From: Marasmius tenuissimus
Lineage: Eukaryota; Basidiomycota; Agaricomycetes; Agaricales; Marasmiaceae
NCBI GenBank assembly: GCA_029532415.1
Contig: JAQOTA010000053.1
Span: 6,386,001-6,450,000, forward strand
Reading direction: 5' to 3'
DNA: 64,000 nt
Both the position numbers and the translations under genes were made by a program. Each line of letters opens with the position of its first letter. Positions within the stretch are counted from its first letter, which is position 1. Below the pieces are notes generated by a model. It worked only from the letters and a program-made list of their open reading frames with translations. It did no database searches and was not told the origin of the DNA. Of the stretch, positions 1 through 12,081 are shown one piece after another.

Positions 1-399
1 ATGCCTATGAAAGGACCATGGATCAGTAGAATGGAATAGAGTGATTCAAAAACGTACCATCACCAATAGACAGCAACCAAGGGAAGAGTGAATCCAGCAC
101 CGACAAAAGTTAGAAACTTTTGAGTGAAAGCTTGTGTGTTTGATGCGTCAAATGGGAGGTGCTAGAGAGAATGAGTTTCGAACAAGGCATGTGCAGGATT
201 AGGAACGTACCCCATGCGCCGGCGCCGCGTGAAGTTGTCGAATTCTCAGTGAAATTACTCTCGATGAGGGTCTGAGAGCTATTCGTAGTAGTAAAATTGA
301 CACTGCTGTGGCCACCGTGATATGCAAGGGTGGAGATAAGGCTGTAGATAAGGCTTGTGTTAAGTAGTACGACCCCTCAAGGCAAGTCATGAAGGTCAT
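1..399 (-). CDS. Probable small mitochondrial respiratory subunit (COX7C/yeast Cox8-like), partial
   Basis: Three exons can be read on the minus strand: from about 399 down to 211, 116-64, and the last four bases 4-1 at the edge. Introns are 210-117 (GTACGT...AAAAG) and 63-5 (GTGATG...CATAG). The first exon has a basic, hydroxylated stretch ending RQLHAAPAHG, like a mitochondrial presequence. The second reads FLTFVGAGFTLPLVAVYW, a single membrane helix with the G-F-x-L/I-P-x-V-A pattern of the small cytochrome c oxidase subunit COX7C (Cox8 in yeast), which would sit in the inner mitochondrial membrane. The C-terminal tail lies outside the window. The family call rests only on this short helix. 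The true start is uncertain, since the open frame upstream is longer than a usual presequence and may hold another intron. Confidence 0.4.
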
Positions 400-876
400 C
401 TTTTATAGGGATACTGGACTTTGTCTATTCTAAACATTAGCATTGTCATCTTAAGGAACAGTTCACATTCGTGTAATACTAGATTCAACCAGACAGGACG
501 AGAGACCGGTCTCGGAGCCGGTAGGCCCTCAGCCCGGTTCTAGACTGGTCGTGTGGCGCTGGTCGAGGCGCACCTGAGGCTGATGATCTGGAGTAGTCGT
601 AACAGAGATCTAGACCTCCGCTGAGCACATCTATCATGTTGCTCACCATCAGTAATATGAGTGGTCATATCATTATGCATTGTGACTGAGAGCCAGATGC
701 CCCAAACGCGCCGGACTCCCGACCCCCACGCGTTTCTCACGTGGTCGATTTTTTGACAGCCACGTACTTCTCCTACGTCCACTTTCGTAAGTAGTTTCAG
801 ATTTCTTCCATTGTTCAACCTTGTCTCAAAACCGTCATCATCCACTTTATTATCCCCCGCCGACTTTTCGAAGAAG
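400..876. other. Intergenic, divergent promoter region
   Basis: This stretch separates the minus-strand gene at the left edge from the plus-strand F-box-like gene at 877, so it should hold both promoters. I see no convincing coding exon. The open frames here lack splice-supported continuation. A GC-rich patch with CCGGT/ACCGG inverted motifs lies at about 500-545. Confidence 0.4.
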
Positions 877-2482
877 ATGTCTAATTCCCTTAAATATCAC
901 CCTTTCCCGGTCCAAACCGCAGCACAAAGTGCACCAATCGAGATTTTGGAGAGGATATTTGGAATGTGCGGTTCATCGTCTTTGTTTGACATCCATGAAT
1001 CGCCATGGAGGTTGGTCAGTGTCTGCAGGTGCGCCAAAGGAAACTTTTTCATGTGTTTAGCCTTCCAAAATCCTCACATTCGTCCCCTAAAGCTCTTGGC
1101 GGGCGGCTGCGCTCAGTCGCCACTCAATGCAGTCACTTTGGTCTCCAATTGAGATTAATCCGGGATATCTGCAGGCGAAGTTTCCGCAGACTCAGGCGAT
1201 TGACATCCTTGCGCACTTTTTTCAGCTGACGGACCCTCACAGTCTCCGTTTGACCATTACTCTTCAAACATTCGAAGGCACTCGACTCTTTCATAATCGA
1301 CTAGCCGACCTCGTGCAAAGTTCCTCGCATCGATGGCAGTCCCTGACCTACAATACGTCCTCCGACTCTACCTTCCTTTCTCTCGATCCGACTCGTCCTC
1401 AGATCGGCTATACATCGTTGGAAGAGCTCACATTGAGCCGCATCCCAGCCGTTAATCAAACCACCAGCGATTACGCTACATTCCTTAACGCCGTTTGCAG
1501 CGCTCCAAATTTGAAATCATTTACCATCAAAAACTCCACAGTCGATTCGATTCTACTTCACCTTTGGCCGTGGGAGCGTATCACAGTTCTCAAGTTGGCT
1601 AATTGCGATATCGAACCTTCGTCCCTTCGATCTGCTTTGGAACGGGCTCAAAATCTTGACACCCTTCATATTCTCGATATTACCCTCCAGAATGCCATGG
1701 AACCGGTTACCCTTCTCAAGCTTCAGACGTTAAGTGTGAGGATCAGGGCAATCCGTTGCTGCGATGTATTCACAGTACCTCTCTTGCGTTATCTCAGCCT
1801 ATCTGCCGGACATAGAGATGATACTTCTTGGTTACCCAGAATCATTCGAATGGCCCAACGCTCCTATGCCAATCTGGAAGAGATAGACATCTCCGGCGAT
1901 ATTCTGCAAAACGAGGCACAAATGAAAGATCTTTTTCGTGCTGTGGGCGCAGGTGTAAAGGTACTCACCCTCACGGGGAGAATCTCCAACACAATGATCA
2001 GCTGGATTTTGTCATCTCCCGACCAGTGCCTCCCGGGCCTTCAATCGTTCACCGTTGTGGGTGAAAAACCCACACCCAATCGACTAACGGGGTTCAGGTT
2101 CCCAAAAGCTTGGCTGAATGTTCCGTTCGGTCTGTTGCCCTTCTTGTCAAAGGTGCTGACTGAGGCCAGCCTAGGGAGACAGCGGTCGTTGAAGAAACTC
2201 GAGTTGGGTGTATATACAAATGGGCATCCGGTCTGTGTTGATCATAATTTGGCGAAACGCGTTCGTGCGATGAGAGATGGCGGAATGTCGGTGGAGTTCA
2301 TCGTTCTAGATCATGTAACCTCACCGATACTGGAGCATCTTGGAAAGGTCCTTGGTGGGAAAATATTACTTTTGTCGCTCGATGGAACTAGTCTTGTCGA
2401 AGTAAGCAACATTCTTCTCTACTCGACGGATCTACATGACTCACACCTCACGTTCAATCCAGAACATGCCCGCCATCAGTAA
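877..2482 (+). CDS. F-box-like / leucine-rich-repeat-like protein
   Basis: Exon 1 is 877-1028 and exon 2 is 1117-2482, giving about 505 aa if the 88-bp intron 1029-1116 (GTGCGC...GCTCAG) is used. Exon 1 carries the F-box-type pattern PIEILERIFGMC...WRLVSVCR. In this large agaricomycete family the F-box binds Skp1 in SCF ubiquitin ligases (family knowledge). The rest has irregular leucine-rich segments such as LEELTLSRIP, LKSFTIKN, LKLANCDIE and LSLSAGH, typical of the LRR-like C-terminus. The ATG at 877 is the first in frame. Odd point: the fragment RSVATQ that normally precedes SLWSPIEIN is encoded in another frame inside the proposed intron, so either the intron is real and the motif was lost, or there is a one-base frameshift near 1120. 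Substrate unknown. Confidence 0.65.
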
Positions 2483-2935
2483 TGTTTTCTCGATAGTAGA
2501 GAAATATTTGGACGAGCGATATCTACTTAAGGAGGACATCAAAGTGGTGATTTATCTTTCCCCTGAGAAGTCAAATTTACTCGAGGCTCATCAACAGACT
2601 TAGATTCCTTCGCTGCGGTCCGCTATGATCTCCTACGCCTACGGAGCTCCAGGTCCGCCAAGAGAAGGCGAGTTTCACACGAAGGAGCGAGCAAGGGTGA
2701 TACTGCGTCGACTGAGCGCTTTGGAGCGGGATGCAAGTGACCAACCCTGATGTTTGATTCGAACGGCCACCACCACCACATACTGTAGCCTTCTTGAACA
2801 CCATACTCCTTCCCCATCTCACCAAAGTACTCCGGCCTTGGACTATACGTCTGCTACAATGTCTCTTGTTTATTCCGGATTTATTAAGAACCCACACTTT
2901 ACCAGTATATTGCATCATGTAGTCATCCATATTTC
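2483..2935. other. Short 3' intergenic region between convergent genes
   Basis: Lies between the stop of the F-box-like gene and the stop of the CAP gene, which converge. A 120-codon minus-strand open frame here (2939-2577) is His/Arg/Gly-rich with no domain signal and no splice partner. I do not support it as a gene. Confidence 0.35.
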
Positions 2936-3685
2936 TCACTTCTGGACGTTTTGACTGTCGTCAACAATATTAGCGTGAATTCGGTGAGTAAGGCCAAAAA
3001 TACTCACGGAAACTGTCCAATAACATTGCCTGGTGGGCTGTACTCGCAGACAAGGAATGTAGAGGTCTACAATCGGGAGTCAGAATACCGTTTTAACGGC
3101 CACCAGAGTAAAAACATACCGGGAACTGCGGTCCAAAGATCTTATCGCCACATTGGGCTACCGCACACCCGAGTTGCTTCGAGCCTTTCCAAACCACCTG
3201 CGTAAAATGGGATGGTTGGGGATTACTCGGGTTGTAGCTCGCTAATCGGGAAACTTGGTAAATTCGATATATAGATGGGTATCAGAGAAACCACTTACAA
3301 GCTTCATCAGTCCAGCTCTTCACACCACTCAAGGCATTGTATCCGCCTCCGCTACCGGCCGCGAGGTTTTCTACAAGGTGGAATGTGTATCCAATAATCA
3401 GCTGACATTAACCATCGAGGTGCGAGAGACCAATGCCAAGAACGGAGACGTACCACCATACGGACCAACCGCACCCCCAGAATGCTGAAAGACACACTTG
3501 TTTGCCCAGGTCTGAGCAGCGCTGGCGAGAGTATCGCTCCAGGTGAGTGCAGCGGCACCGTGCTTAGCTCGGAAGTCGTTGTGTGCTTTGAGAACGTCAT
3601 TGAGCACGGGTGCACGAGCTTGGATGGCGCTCGCAGCTGAGAGAGAGGCAACGCCGACGGCAGTGAGGAAAGAGAGGTATTTCAT
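2936..3685 (-). CDS. Secreted CAP/SCP (PR-1-like) protein
   Basis: Five exons on the minus strand: 3685-3454, 3370-3299, 3241-3120, 3066-3008 and 2954-2936, all phases matching, giving 167 aa. Residues 1-20 (MKYLSFLTAVGVASLSAASA) are a clear signal peptide. The mature protein is a complete CAP domain: AHNDFRAKHGAAALTWSDTL, the ENLAAG motif, SHFTQVVWKGSKQLGCA (CAP signature, HFTQ-VVW) and the C-terminal FLVCEYSPPGN. The conserved His, Glu and His residues and the cysteines of the fold are present. Fungal PR-1-like proteins of this family are extracellular and bind sterols or fatty acids, with roles in lipid export or host interaction (family knowledge; not shown here). No truncation is seen. 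Its C-terminus is short, without a Ser/Thr-rich tail. Confidence 0.93.
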
Positions 3686-3761
3686 TGTGAGTAGGGGGGT
3701 AGAAGAAGGAGAAGAGAACGAAATCGAGTAATGTTCGCTGAGGTGAAGCTCCAGAAGGGAC

Positions 3762-3776
3762 CTGCTTATATACCAT
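3762..3776 (-). promoter_or_regulatory. TATA box of the CAP gene
   Basis: The minus strand reads GGTATATAAGC about 80-90 bases upstream of the CAP ATG at 3685, a normal TATA position for a fungal gene with a short 5' UTR. No other promoter element is claimed. Confidence 0.6.
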
Positions 3777-6093
3777 GAGCCCATCTCCATTCTCGGAGAA
3801 TTGAATGGAATAAAAGCCTGACTGAAATGTGCCCTATACATCGGTTTCACCGTCATGTGGATTCTGGCCAGAACAGCACATTCCAACTGTGAAGACCGGG
3901 AACCTGGTGGAAGCTGGATGAACATACCTTGATTTGGGTCATATACACCGTATACAGCACCCACGGTACAACGGCTGGGGTAGTATATAGAACCCGCCGA
4001 CACGCCACGCGGTTCCATTGCGAAACTAGCCAGCCCTCCAGATGGTAGCCAACATGAAAACTCATCACCAACGAGGTCCAGGCAGTAGGAGATCAACATA
4101 GTTCTGTTGTGTTGATCAAACCGTAAACGTATGGTGTAGAAAGTGCGGAATGGTCAGCGTGGGTCCAGGTGTTGTGTCAAGAAATGCTAGGAGGTACTGA
4201 ATGAGGATTCGATGCAAAAATGGGGGCAAAATAGCTCCATAACAAACCCGTAGATATCTCCAAACTTGATTCGAACAGCATATCGCCATTGACCCGTGGG
4301 CGTCTAGTTAATGAATTGTAGGTCCCTCAGGGCGAGCCGAGATGTCCTAATAACCTGTGTTGGAACGGGCCTTGAAGCATCCAGCCTTCGGGGCTTTCTC
4401 AGCCTCCCGGCTCAGAATTCTCCGTTACGGGAAACAGGGGTAAGGTAACGTCAATGGGAACAGAGCGGTGGCAGGTTTCGGGAGGTAACAATTTGGGGAT
4501 ACAGACTGAAAATGTTTGTATGATTAGTGCTCCGACTGGCCACAAAGGCCAGACAAGATCCGATAATTTTAGGCTGCACGGATTCCTAAATTATTCGATC
4601 GAATCCGACTCCAGATCCTATCATACATCGTGAAGCATCTTCAAAGGTTACTTGATATATAGAATATACTTAACATACAATTCCCAGCATACTTCACCGA
4701 GCATAAGTAGGAGTACATATGTAGTCGGACAGGAGGGATGCATTTGGCATGACAACAAAATACCCATTATCATACAATCCAACAAGGATCATATACAAAC
4801 AGCCTGGATGGGAGACTGAGGGTACCTGGTAACCCTGGCAGAGCCAGGGCCCTGCAATCAGAGATCCCATAACAACGGTGGCACGCAACCAAACAACCCT
4901 TACGACGTTCCGTCAAGCCTGCGCCACAAAGACCAACTCGAAGTTTCGTTCAACATTCGATGTTTTTCATACATCGTTGTCCACATCAGTTTTATTATAG
5001 TCGCGAGTAACGGTGAAGAGTATCGAGTTTACCGGAAGAGCGGAGTTGACGAGTAGTGAAGAGTAAGTCGGAGCTAGGGCTCAACGTAGAAGAGAGAAAA
5101 GTAGAATGATGATTATACAGGATGAGAGAGAGAACTTATATACTGTAGAGTGAACTATGGAGTCCAGATATCTAATCTGTAAGTACGTATGACGAAATGG
5201 AGATAGAGGCATAGGGCATGAGAAATGAGTAAGTAAGATCGTAAAAGTGGAGATTAACTACTGTGCATGACATAGTACAGATCGGAGGTCAAGGGTTGTA
5301 TAGTACAATAGGTCCTAGGGTTAGTGAGGTCATAAGGCGTGTATATAGCATGTAATTCAACTATTATTGATCTGTCCATACTCAGCTTTCTGAAAAGACC
5401 TTATAGGAGGAGGGATCCAGACTCGTTCGATGATTGAAGACCAACTACGGACAGGTTATTGGTTACCGAACGGGCTTCTGACATATGAAAGAAGTTAGGA
5501 GATGTAAAATGTATGATAATCCTGGGTAAGGAAGACTAGTGTCAAGGAGATGAAGCAGCTTTGAAAATACTTACGGGTGACCTGCATATTACGATGATGT
5601 TGCGTATAAACCTGATGAGGTACCTCGCGTCCCAACCATTGTGCACCCCCAATCTTGAGCCTAAACCGCGTCGCGAACAACGAAGGTCCCGACAGAGTAC
5701 CATAGCAAACGGGATAACTGCTATTGTATAACAAGATTGACAGTTATTAAGCTGAAGGATAGTCTTGAGTCCGAGAGGATATGGCCTGCCTAAAACCTTG
5801 CTTATCGATCGTCTCGCCAAGAATGTCTGAAGACACGGGAAATTGAGATCGACGAATGAGGAAGGTGTTTCTGAGTCCACTTCAAGAGGACTTCGATGTA
5901 GCATTGTTCAGGCTTCCAACACGGCGCACACGGCTCGCACGGAGAATGCTGCCCCTAAAGTGTAGGCTACGTTGCAGTTCTTGGCCGGGAAGTAGTTGTA
6001 GCCTTAGGTGCGTATGACGGTCGCTGGTAAGAGTCAAATACGAGGCGCCAAACTACTTAACCACAAGGAACAAGGATCAGGGTCTAGCAATCA
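3777..6093. other. Long gene-poor stretch
   Basis: I find no splice-consistent coding gene here. It includes the CAP promoter and an A/G-biased segment at about 5030-5290 (GAGTAAG, AGATAG-like words) without exact tandem structure. Short open frames on both strands show no signal peptide, domain or conserved motif. Confidence 0.35.
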
Positions 6094-7200
6094 TTAGTGT
6101 GCCAACATGACTTCGGGTATGATGCCCGATACGTTGAGGTCACGATGTCCGTTGTCCAAGTAGCGATCCTGAGGGCTGTGAGCACCTAAACCATCCCATC
6201 CGCCTGAACTTCTGAATCGGCTCCGTAAAGCACAGCTGCCGGTGCTTGTGATGGCAGACAACTCTATACCGCCCTTGAAGACAATGCTGCCCGAAACATT
6301 GTCATTCGAGGGACATGATTCGAGCTTGAGGGAAAACCGCCCGGTGGCTGTGCAAGGAGACTGGTGGGCAAATTTCCCAAGTGGAAAAGCGAGGAAGATG
6401 GAGGAATGGTGGAATAAAGGGGTATTTCGGGCGTCATATATCAGATCGGAGGCACTGAATGGATATTTGACCTGCGCCAAAGGATCAATGGATCTGCAGG
6501 TAGGCACTGGCCTCGCATTGTGTTCCGAATCTAGAGGCTGTACGTCAGAGACATGGACGATGGTGAACGCGTGAGTTTGGACTCTTCCACCTATCAATCG
6601 TTCAGACTCAACGCTGAGAGCATCGAAGAGATGAGACCCCTCGGAAATGGAAGCATCGACGGGGAGCCTGTGCAAGTGGTGGTAGTGGGTAGCATCCGGA
6701 GTCTGTAGAAGGCCGCCGTAGTTTCACGTGAAGGTTGCCGTCTGACTCATAGAGCACACATCGAGCCACTAGTAATGAGATAGTTGGGTGGGACTCGGTA
6801 GAGTTCGCGAGAAAAGAGCACCATTCACCATTGAGGGCATGTACAAGCTCCTTTCCTAACAACTATGCATCCCATTCGAAAGGTCCTGAAAAGACGAAAG
6901 AGGTAGATTAGTGATGGCTTTCCTATAGGGGACAACGCGTATCCTCAGTTTTGACCTACGAACAGCTGGCGGCGTTGAAAACCAAGAATGCGTCGTGGTC
7001 TCTCTCCTCGCTCGTTTTGAGCGCGGGCCAAATGTCGAATTGGTCTGGAAATTCACGCAATTGTTGCGAAGGATGGCTTTCAGGTTCGAAAAAGAATTGA
7101 GCTGAGTATCGATGGCCTTAGTCTGAATGAGAGTCACAATAAAAATGAACGACTTACAGAACGCTGAGCTAACATTAGGCACCTTGCGCAACACGGCCAT
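6094..7200 (-). CDS. Uncertain multi-exon gene, unrecognised
   Basis: Several minus-strand segments look protein-like. The start at 7200 reads MAVLRKVPNVSSAF and is followed by a GTAAGT donor. A segment at about 7130-6960 is open and hydrophilic (for example FPDQFDIWPALKTSEERDHD and FLVFNAAS). The frame 6675-6094 stays open for 193 codons. I could not join these into one model in a single consistent phase. A plus-strand frame at 6242-6574 is also open for 110 codons and ends in a plausible Cys/Trp-rich stretch, so even the strand is not secure. No known domain. Treat as a region with coding potential rather than a defined gene. Confidence 0.22.
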
Positions 7201-8901
7201 GGCCGAAATTCCTGTTGCACAAGGTGCCTATTGAGCTGACGTCCACTCGCATACGTGCCAACTCTTTTTAGCCACCGCCCCCAGACTACATGGTTTTACC
7301 TACGTCTTACCTACGTTTATCTCCTTCTCACTACATATTTCTACGGCTTCACTACGTTTTACCTACGCTTTCGCGACATTTTCGTTACTGGCGGGGATGA
7401 GGGCTTTACACGGGATGTGGAGAGGGGTCATCGATGGGGGAACGGCCATCGGCGAGACCAAAATATCGAAAACCGGGATGTCTCTGGCCGATATCCATAG
7501 GCGATGTAGCTATAGGGTACGGGGCGAGGAAGAGTCTGAAAGCCGTAGCGTGTACAACGCCCGATAGTAAGAGGAGAGGTCGACGGAGTTGACTCATGAA
7601 GAGACGACGGGTGTCAGTCCACCATCGGTTCAGGACACGAGTTTAAATTCTCGCTAGAGCGATCTCCTTAGGAACATATGTTTTTCTTCTGTCCTTATCA
7701 AGAGTGTTCGATTTTAGCGCCGTGTGTTCTTCTGAAGAGGGTGCGGGGCAAGGTTGTGTAGTGGGCGTGTCATAAAACGCACCTTCCGTAGCTCTAAGCT
7801 GTCTTCAGTGGTCTCCGGCTACTCGCTATATGATGAAGTCCTAATCCCTGACTCTTCTAGTTTTCAACTTGATAAGGCTACACATAAATATTACTGTCAG
7901 AATACGAAGGAGGAAGATAAACGAGAGGGAGCGCGGAATCATCGCTGGAACGAGGAACAACGAAGAATAGAATCGAAACTCACAAGGATCAGCGTTACCG
8001 AGGACTCAGTGACTTCTTTTTCACTTTGGTGACTGCTATTGCTGACAGTGATCTTCTTTCTCTCGAATATCGCATGCCCTGGCTTTCGTTGACAGTCTGC
8101 ATTGCGACATGCTACGCGTTTATGGTTCAGCACTCGGTAGTATGTCCTGAAATGCGGATGAATTGTCATTTCTGACCGAGATAGCGATGGGCGTACAGGA
8201 AAAACCGCTCCCGTTCCTCGCGAGCAATTGGTTTGATCAGGTTTGCATAGCTTTAGAGGATACGTGCTTGCGAGTAAGGCTCCATTTCTCGTGTCGGACT
8301 CGTCGTTGACACCAGTTTGAGTTCTCAGTTGGCTCTGGCTCTGATGATATCCTAGAGTCAGAAGAGATGGCAAGTTTAAAAGAATAACACGCACCCCGTT
8401 CGTGTACTCTCCGTAAGATCATTGGTCATATCTTCACACTGGCGAGGAGAGTCTAGATTGGATCCTCTCTCCTTGGACAAGGCCAAAACGTAGGCGAGCT
8501 ATTGCATCCACGCCTTGCTGGTAGTAGTAGGAGAGGTCGGTATGTTTCTCAGACCATTGACAGCAAAACAAGTACCTTTTAGCATATCATCACTGGAGGT
8601 TCCACCTCCTTTGGAGTACAGCTCGGAGAAAGAACGAGTAGGCAAGAGCAGCCGTTCGAGATGAAACATGACGATGACGCGGAAGAAGGGGCGGTTGTCA
8701 CTTGTCACACCTTCGTCACGCTTCTTTTCCGACAACCATCACCACAGACTGCGCCATGGCTACAGGATCGAAACTATCTCTGGAGATTCGCGACATTATC
8801 CTATCTAACGTGACAAAATACCCCTATATGCGGCCTAGGATTCATTCCCTGTCAACCTACTATACATATAGAGTACATGGATATAGAAAACGAAGTTGAG
8901 T
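7201..8901. other. Intergenic, no supported gene
   Basis: Contains a pyrimidine-rich patch at about 7270-7370 with repeated CTACGTTTTACCTACG-type words, and several short open frames on both strands without domains or splice logic. The 3' ends of the BTB gene and of any gene at 6-7 kb would lie here. Confidence 0.35.
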
Positions 8902-9860
8902 CTAATCCCGATACATATTGATTTCCGACTCCTGACCAACCTCCCATCGACACTTGAACGGTTCAAACCCATCAATGACGAACAAATGAAAGCTTCGGTC
9001 CGATATTCCTCCCGACGGTGTGTCCTGATACGCACTCGCCTTTGAAATTATCTCCCTCACATCGTCCATGAAATACTCCGAAATACCTTTAGTGAGTACC
9101 TCCAAAGCTGCCTCTTCCCGAGCTGCTCCCAGGGATGCCCATCCTCTAACGAAGCTTCTAACTTTTCCTTTGAGATGGTATAAAGATACCGCAATGTCGA
9201 CACCGACTCTACGAGCATCCGTATGGTCGATTTCACGGGTATGATTGCCGGCGATTGGGATGACGCCTTTGAGAAACCAATGGAGTACGCCGTGTTCCTT
9301 CCCTACGAGGATATAGTCGATAGGAGTAAAAGAGGCTGATATGCTTAGATGGGAAAGATGATGAATGGCCGTCTTCCTCATCAGTATGAAGTTCCAGAGG
9401 GAGGAAAGCTTCAGGACTGAGAACCATTTCTCGGTCTCGGCAACGTCCGACGCGTGGTCGTTTGGGCTGGTGTCGACTCTAATCAAAGTTTATTAGCAGG
9501 TTGTACTTCTCATCAATCCAGGACATGACTATGGCACGTACATATACTGTGGTTTGGGATATAGTGCATCCAAGAACCTCTGGAAATCGACCTTTGCGAT
9601 CTGTTCCAAGATGATCGGTCTGTCCGGTGATTCTCCTTCCTCTGGTTCTCCAAGAGTCGCATCACGTATGCCAGCAAATATCTCATCGAATGGTGGATGC
9701 GGGTTGTCTGCGAACCGGAGCTTTGGGACCTTGAATAATTGATCTTCAACCTGTATTCAGAGAGAAAATCAGAACGGAAGCCGTCTGAGCTGAGACAGAT
9801 GTGTATTACCTGAAAAATTACAAAGTCCCAAAAGTAGTCTGTGTTGGTTGTGGTGGACAT
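8902..9860 (-). CDS. BTB/POZ-domain protein (copy 1, intact)
   Basis: Three exons (9860-9810, 9750-9542, 9478-8902) join in phase to give 278 aa. The N-terminus DYFWDFVIFQVEDQLFKVPK followed by ILEQIAKVDFQRFLDALYP is the BTB core of a large agaricomycete family. After it come the usual W-FSVLKLSSLWNF segment and the PIDYILVGKEHGV segment, then a helical C-terminal half. BTB domains mediate dimerisation and often act as substrate adaptors for Cullin-3 ligases (family knowledge); no specific role can be read here. The gene lies about 400 bp downstream of, and on the same strand as, a paralogue at 11269-10266 with the same intron positions and phases, so the pair is a tandem duplication. Confidence 0.82.
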
Positions 9861-10265
9861 GGTGGAACGAGAAGGAAAGGCAGTATGGGAATGGTCGCCC
9901 TCCCGATCAATGAGTTCAAGCTATCTACCATTGGGTTCGCCTCGTGTTTACCCCATGTTCAGCAGTGACGATTGTGGCGTTCAATAATATCTGTCGAGCA
10001 GCCGGTACTGACACATGTTGTGTACCTGACGGCCGTTGCGTTGCTCGCCAACGTCCAACCCCTGAGTGTCCCCAATGTATGCGTACGAGTTTACGAGTAC
10101 AACCCTCTGTTCCGTGGCTATATAACTCGGATCATTTTCAGGTCAATGGCCAGCAAAGGACCAATCGAACCGGTGCTCACACAGAACGTGAGAGTAGTGA
10201 GCCTACTAGACACTCGTGTTTCTCGTCGCATGAGCTACTAAGTACATTTCTTCGGCAAACATTGT
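9861..10265. other. Intergenic spacer between the two BTB genes
   Basis: Holds the promoter of BTB copy 1 and the 3' end of copy 2. Open frames on the plus strand are shadows without domains. Confidence 0.35.
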
Positions 10266-11269
10266 TCACCCGGGAACACATTCTTCAAGCAGAATCTCCG
10301 ACTTCTTCCCCAGAGAGCACCGACACGGAACCCTCGATAGGTATCCCACAACAGAGACCTCGACGATCCAAAATCTTCCTTCTGCTAAATCCCGTTCTAT
10401 ATGATCGTAAACCTGACCTTTCGCCACCAAATCCCTCATATCTGCCGCAAAATAGTGTGGCACACTCCTGAAAAACAAACGGAGCAGAGCTCTTCTCGCT
10501 TTCGACAACGAATAGCTCCCCCGTTCGCCACGTTTAGGATCCGAGTCAGTTCCAGCACTGAACATCTGTACGAGACTCCGAATAGCGCTTTTGAAATGAT
10601 AGAGAGATACCGTCGTGTCAAGCCCGATTCTTCTGGCGTCGGCGTGTTCGATGTTGATTAGATATTCACCCGCGAGGGTGACGATGCCTTCAATGAATCA
10701 CTGAGCAACACCGTATTCTCGGCCTCTGACGATGCGGTCGATGGCGTTAAACGACGTGGTGGAGACTGTGGATAACCTTTCGATGGCCATTCTCCGAATT
10801 TGGATGAAGTTCCATAAGGAGGAGAGTTTCAGGACCGAAAGCCACGTCTGTGCGACTGTGTCAGGGTCAGGACTTTCCTCCCGATCGGGACTCTCGACGC
10901 TAGTAGCAGTTAGAACGCCCGTAGCTACGAAGGTCAAGCATGTTACGCACGGGGGATATAGAACGTCTAAGAACCTCTCAAAATCAATTTTTGATGTTTG
11001 CTCTAATATGATGGGGCTCTCTGGTGACGATCCTTCCTCGGAGGCTTTGTGCGCTTTGCTACTAGGCTGCTGTTGGGCCTGAGGAAGCGTGAACATTTCA
11101 TTGAATGGGGGATGTGGGTTGTTAGCGAAGCGATATTTTGGGACTTTGAACAGTTCGTCTTCAACCTAATAGTTTGTTGAGTGAGATGCCAAAAGTACGG
11201 GCAACAAGTATATACTACCTTGAAGACGACGAAGTCCCAGTAATATCTAGCGTTGGTGGTCGTGGACAT
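10266..11269 (-). pseudogene. BTB/POZ-domain paralogue (copy 2) with an in-frame TGA
   Basis: Exons 11269-11219, 11165-10951 and 10899-10266 match copy 1 in intron position and phase and would encode 299 aa. The BTB core is present: YYWDFVVFKVEDELFKVPK, ILEQTSKIDFERFLDVLYPP, then TWLSVLKLSSLWNF and IDRIVRGREYGVAQ. The next codon, at 10700-10698, is TGA. Copy 1 has TGG (Trp) there (GVLHWFLKG), so a single G-to-A change explains it. The reading frame stays open for another 144 codons to 10266, so the lesion is young, or is a read-through or sequencing issue. As read, the product would stop after the BTB core and lose its C-terminal helical half. Confidence 0.75.
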
Positions 11270-12081
11270 GGCAAATGGGAGGAGATGATAGTTACTGCTC
11301 GAGCTATTAGTATTGATCATGCGACATGCGTGTTCCTCGTGTTTAGTCGCTGCGATGATGAACAATCAAAGCTCCAACCCACTCGTAAACGGCAAGGTGC
11401 TGGGCTCCAAAGTGACCCAGAAACATGAGCTACGTCGAATAGCACCCTGCGAACTGGAAATCTCGTCCGCTTTACAGTGCAGAATCTAAGGAGCTTTGTC
11501 ATCCATTCGTTGTTGATTTGATAAGGAGGCCTCAAACTTGGATATAGGTAAGACTTGATATAAGCAGGATGTCCTTTCGACAAGTGTCCGTATTCACGAT
11601 CTCGACGATGGTGGTAGTCAGTCAAGTTGATGACATGTGTTGGACTTAGACTTCGCCAAAATCGGGATTCTCCGAAGGAAAGCAGTTGGCTAATCTCCAA
11701 CGCTCCGGTTTCGACATCCCAACTCCCGATTGAACTGCTTCGTAATGGCGGGTCAGAATCTAATTTCTACTGGCCATATTTACTGATTTCTGCAACGCCC
11801 CAAAATCGAAATCCAAGGATCCAAGGAATTTTGACCTGGGGTCTAATCTCTAAGCTGTTGAGTGGCGGGCCGGATAGACCGGTTCGGTTACCGGTAGCCC
11901 CGCCGCCACATCCCCATCTTGGCCCTTCACCACCATGACTGCAAATTAGCTTTCGAACTCATCGAGCTAATCAAGATCAGCTGCAATTGAGGCACATTGC
12001 TCCTTTATTCTCTCGCCTATCGTCGTTGGCTCTCTCTGAATCCCTGACCGCAACTCTCCTCAGTCCAAATCGGCATCCTCT
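11270..12081. other. Intergenic, weak coding potential
   Basis: A minus-strand frame (11700-11317) is open for 127 codons but has no recognised domain and no in-phase neighbour exon. At 11866-11905 lies a GC-rich segment with the palindrome-like words GACCGGTTCGGTTACCGGT. No gene is supported. Confidence 0.3.

Noticed and set aside
485..545. GC-rich inverted words as a regulatory hairpin
   Set aside because: The matching arms are short and broken; not distinguishable from chance.
5030..5290. A/G-rich stretch that looked like a satellite
   Set aside because: Words such as GAGTAAG and GATAGAG recur but without a fixed period; ordinary biased composition is enough.
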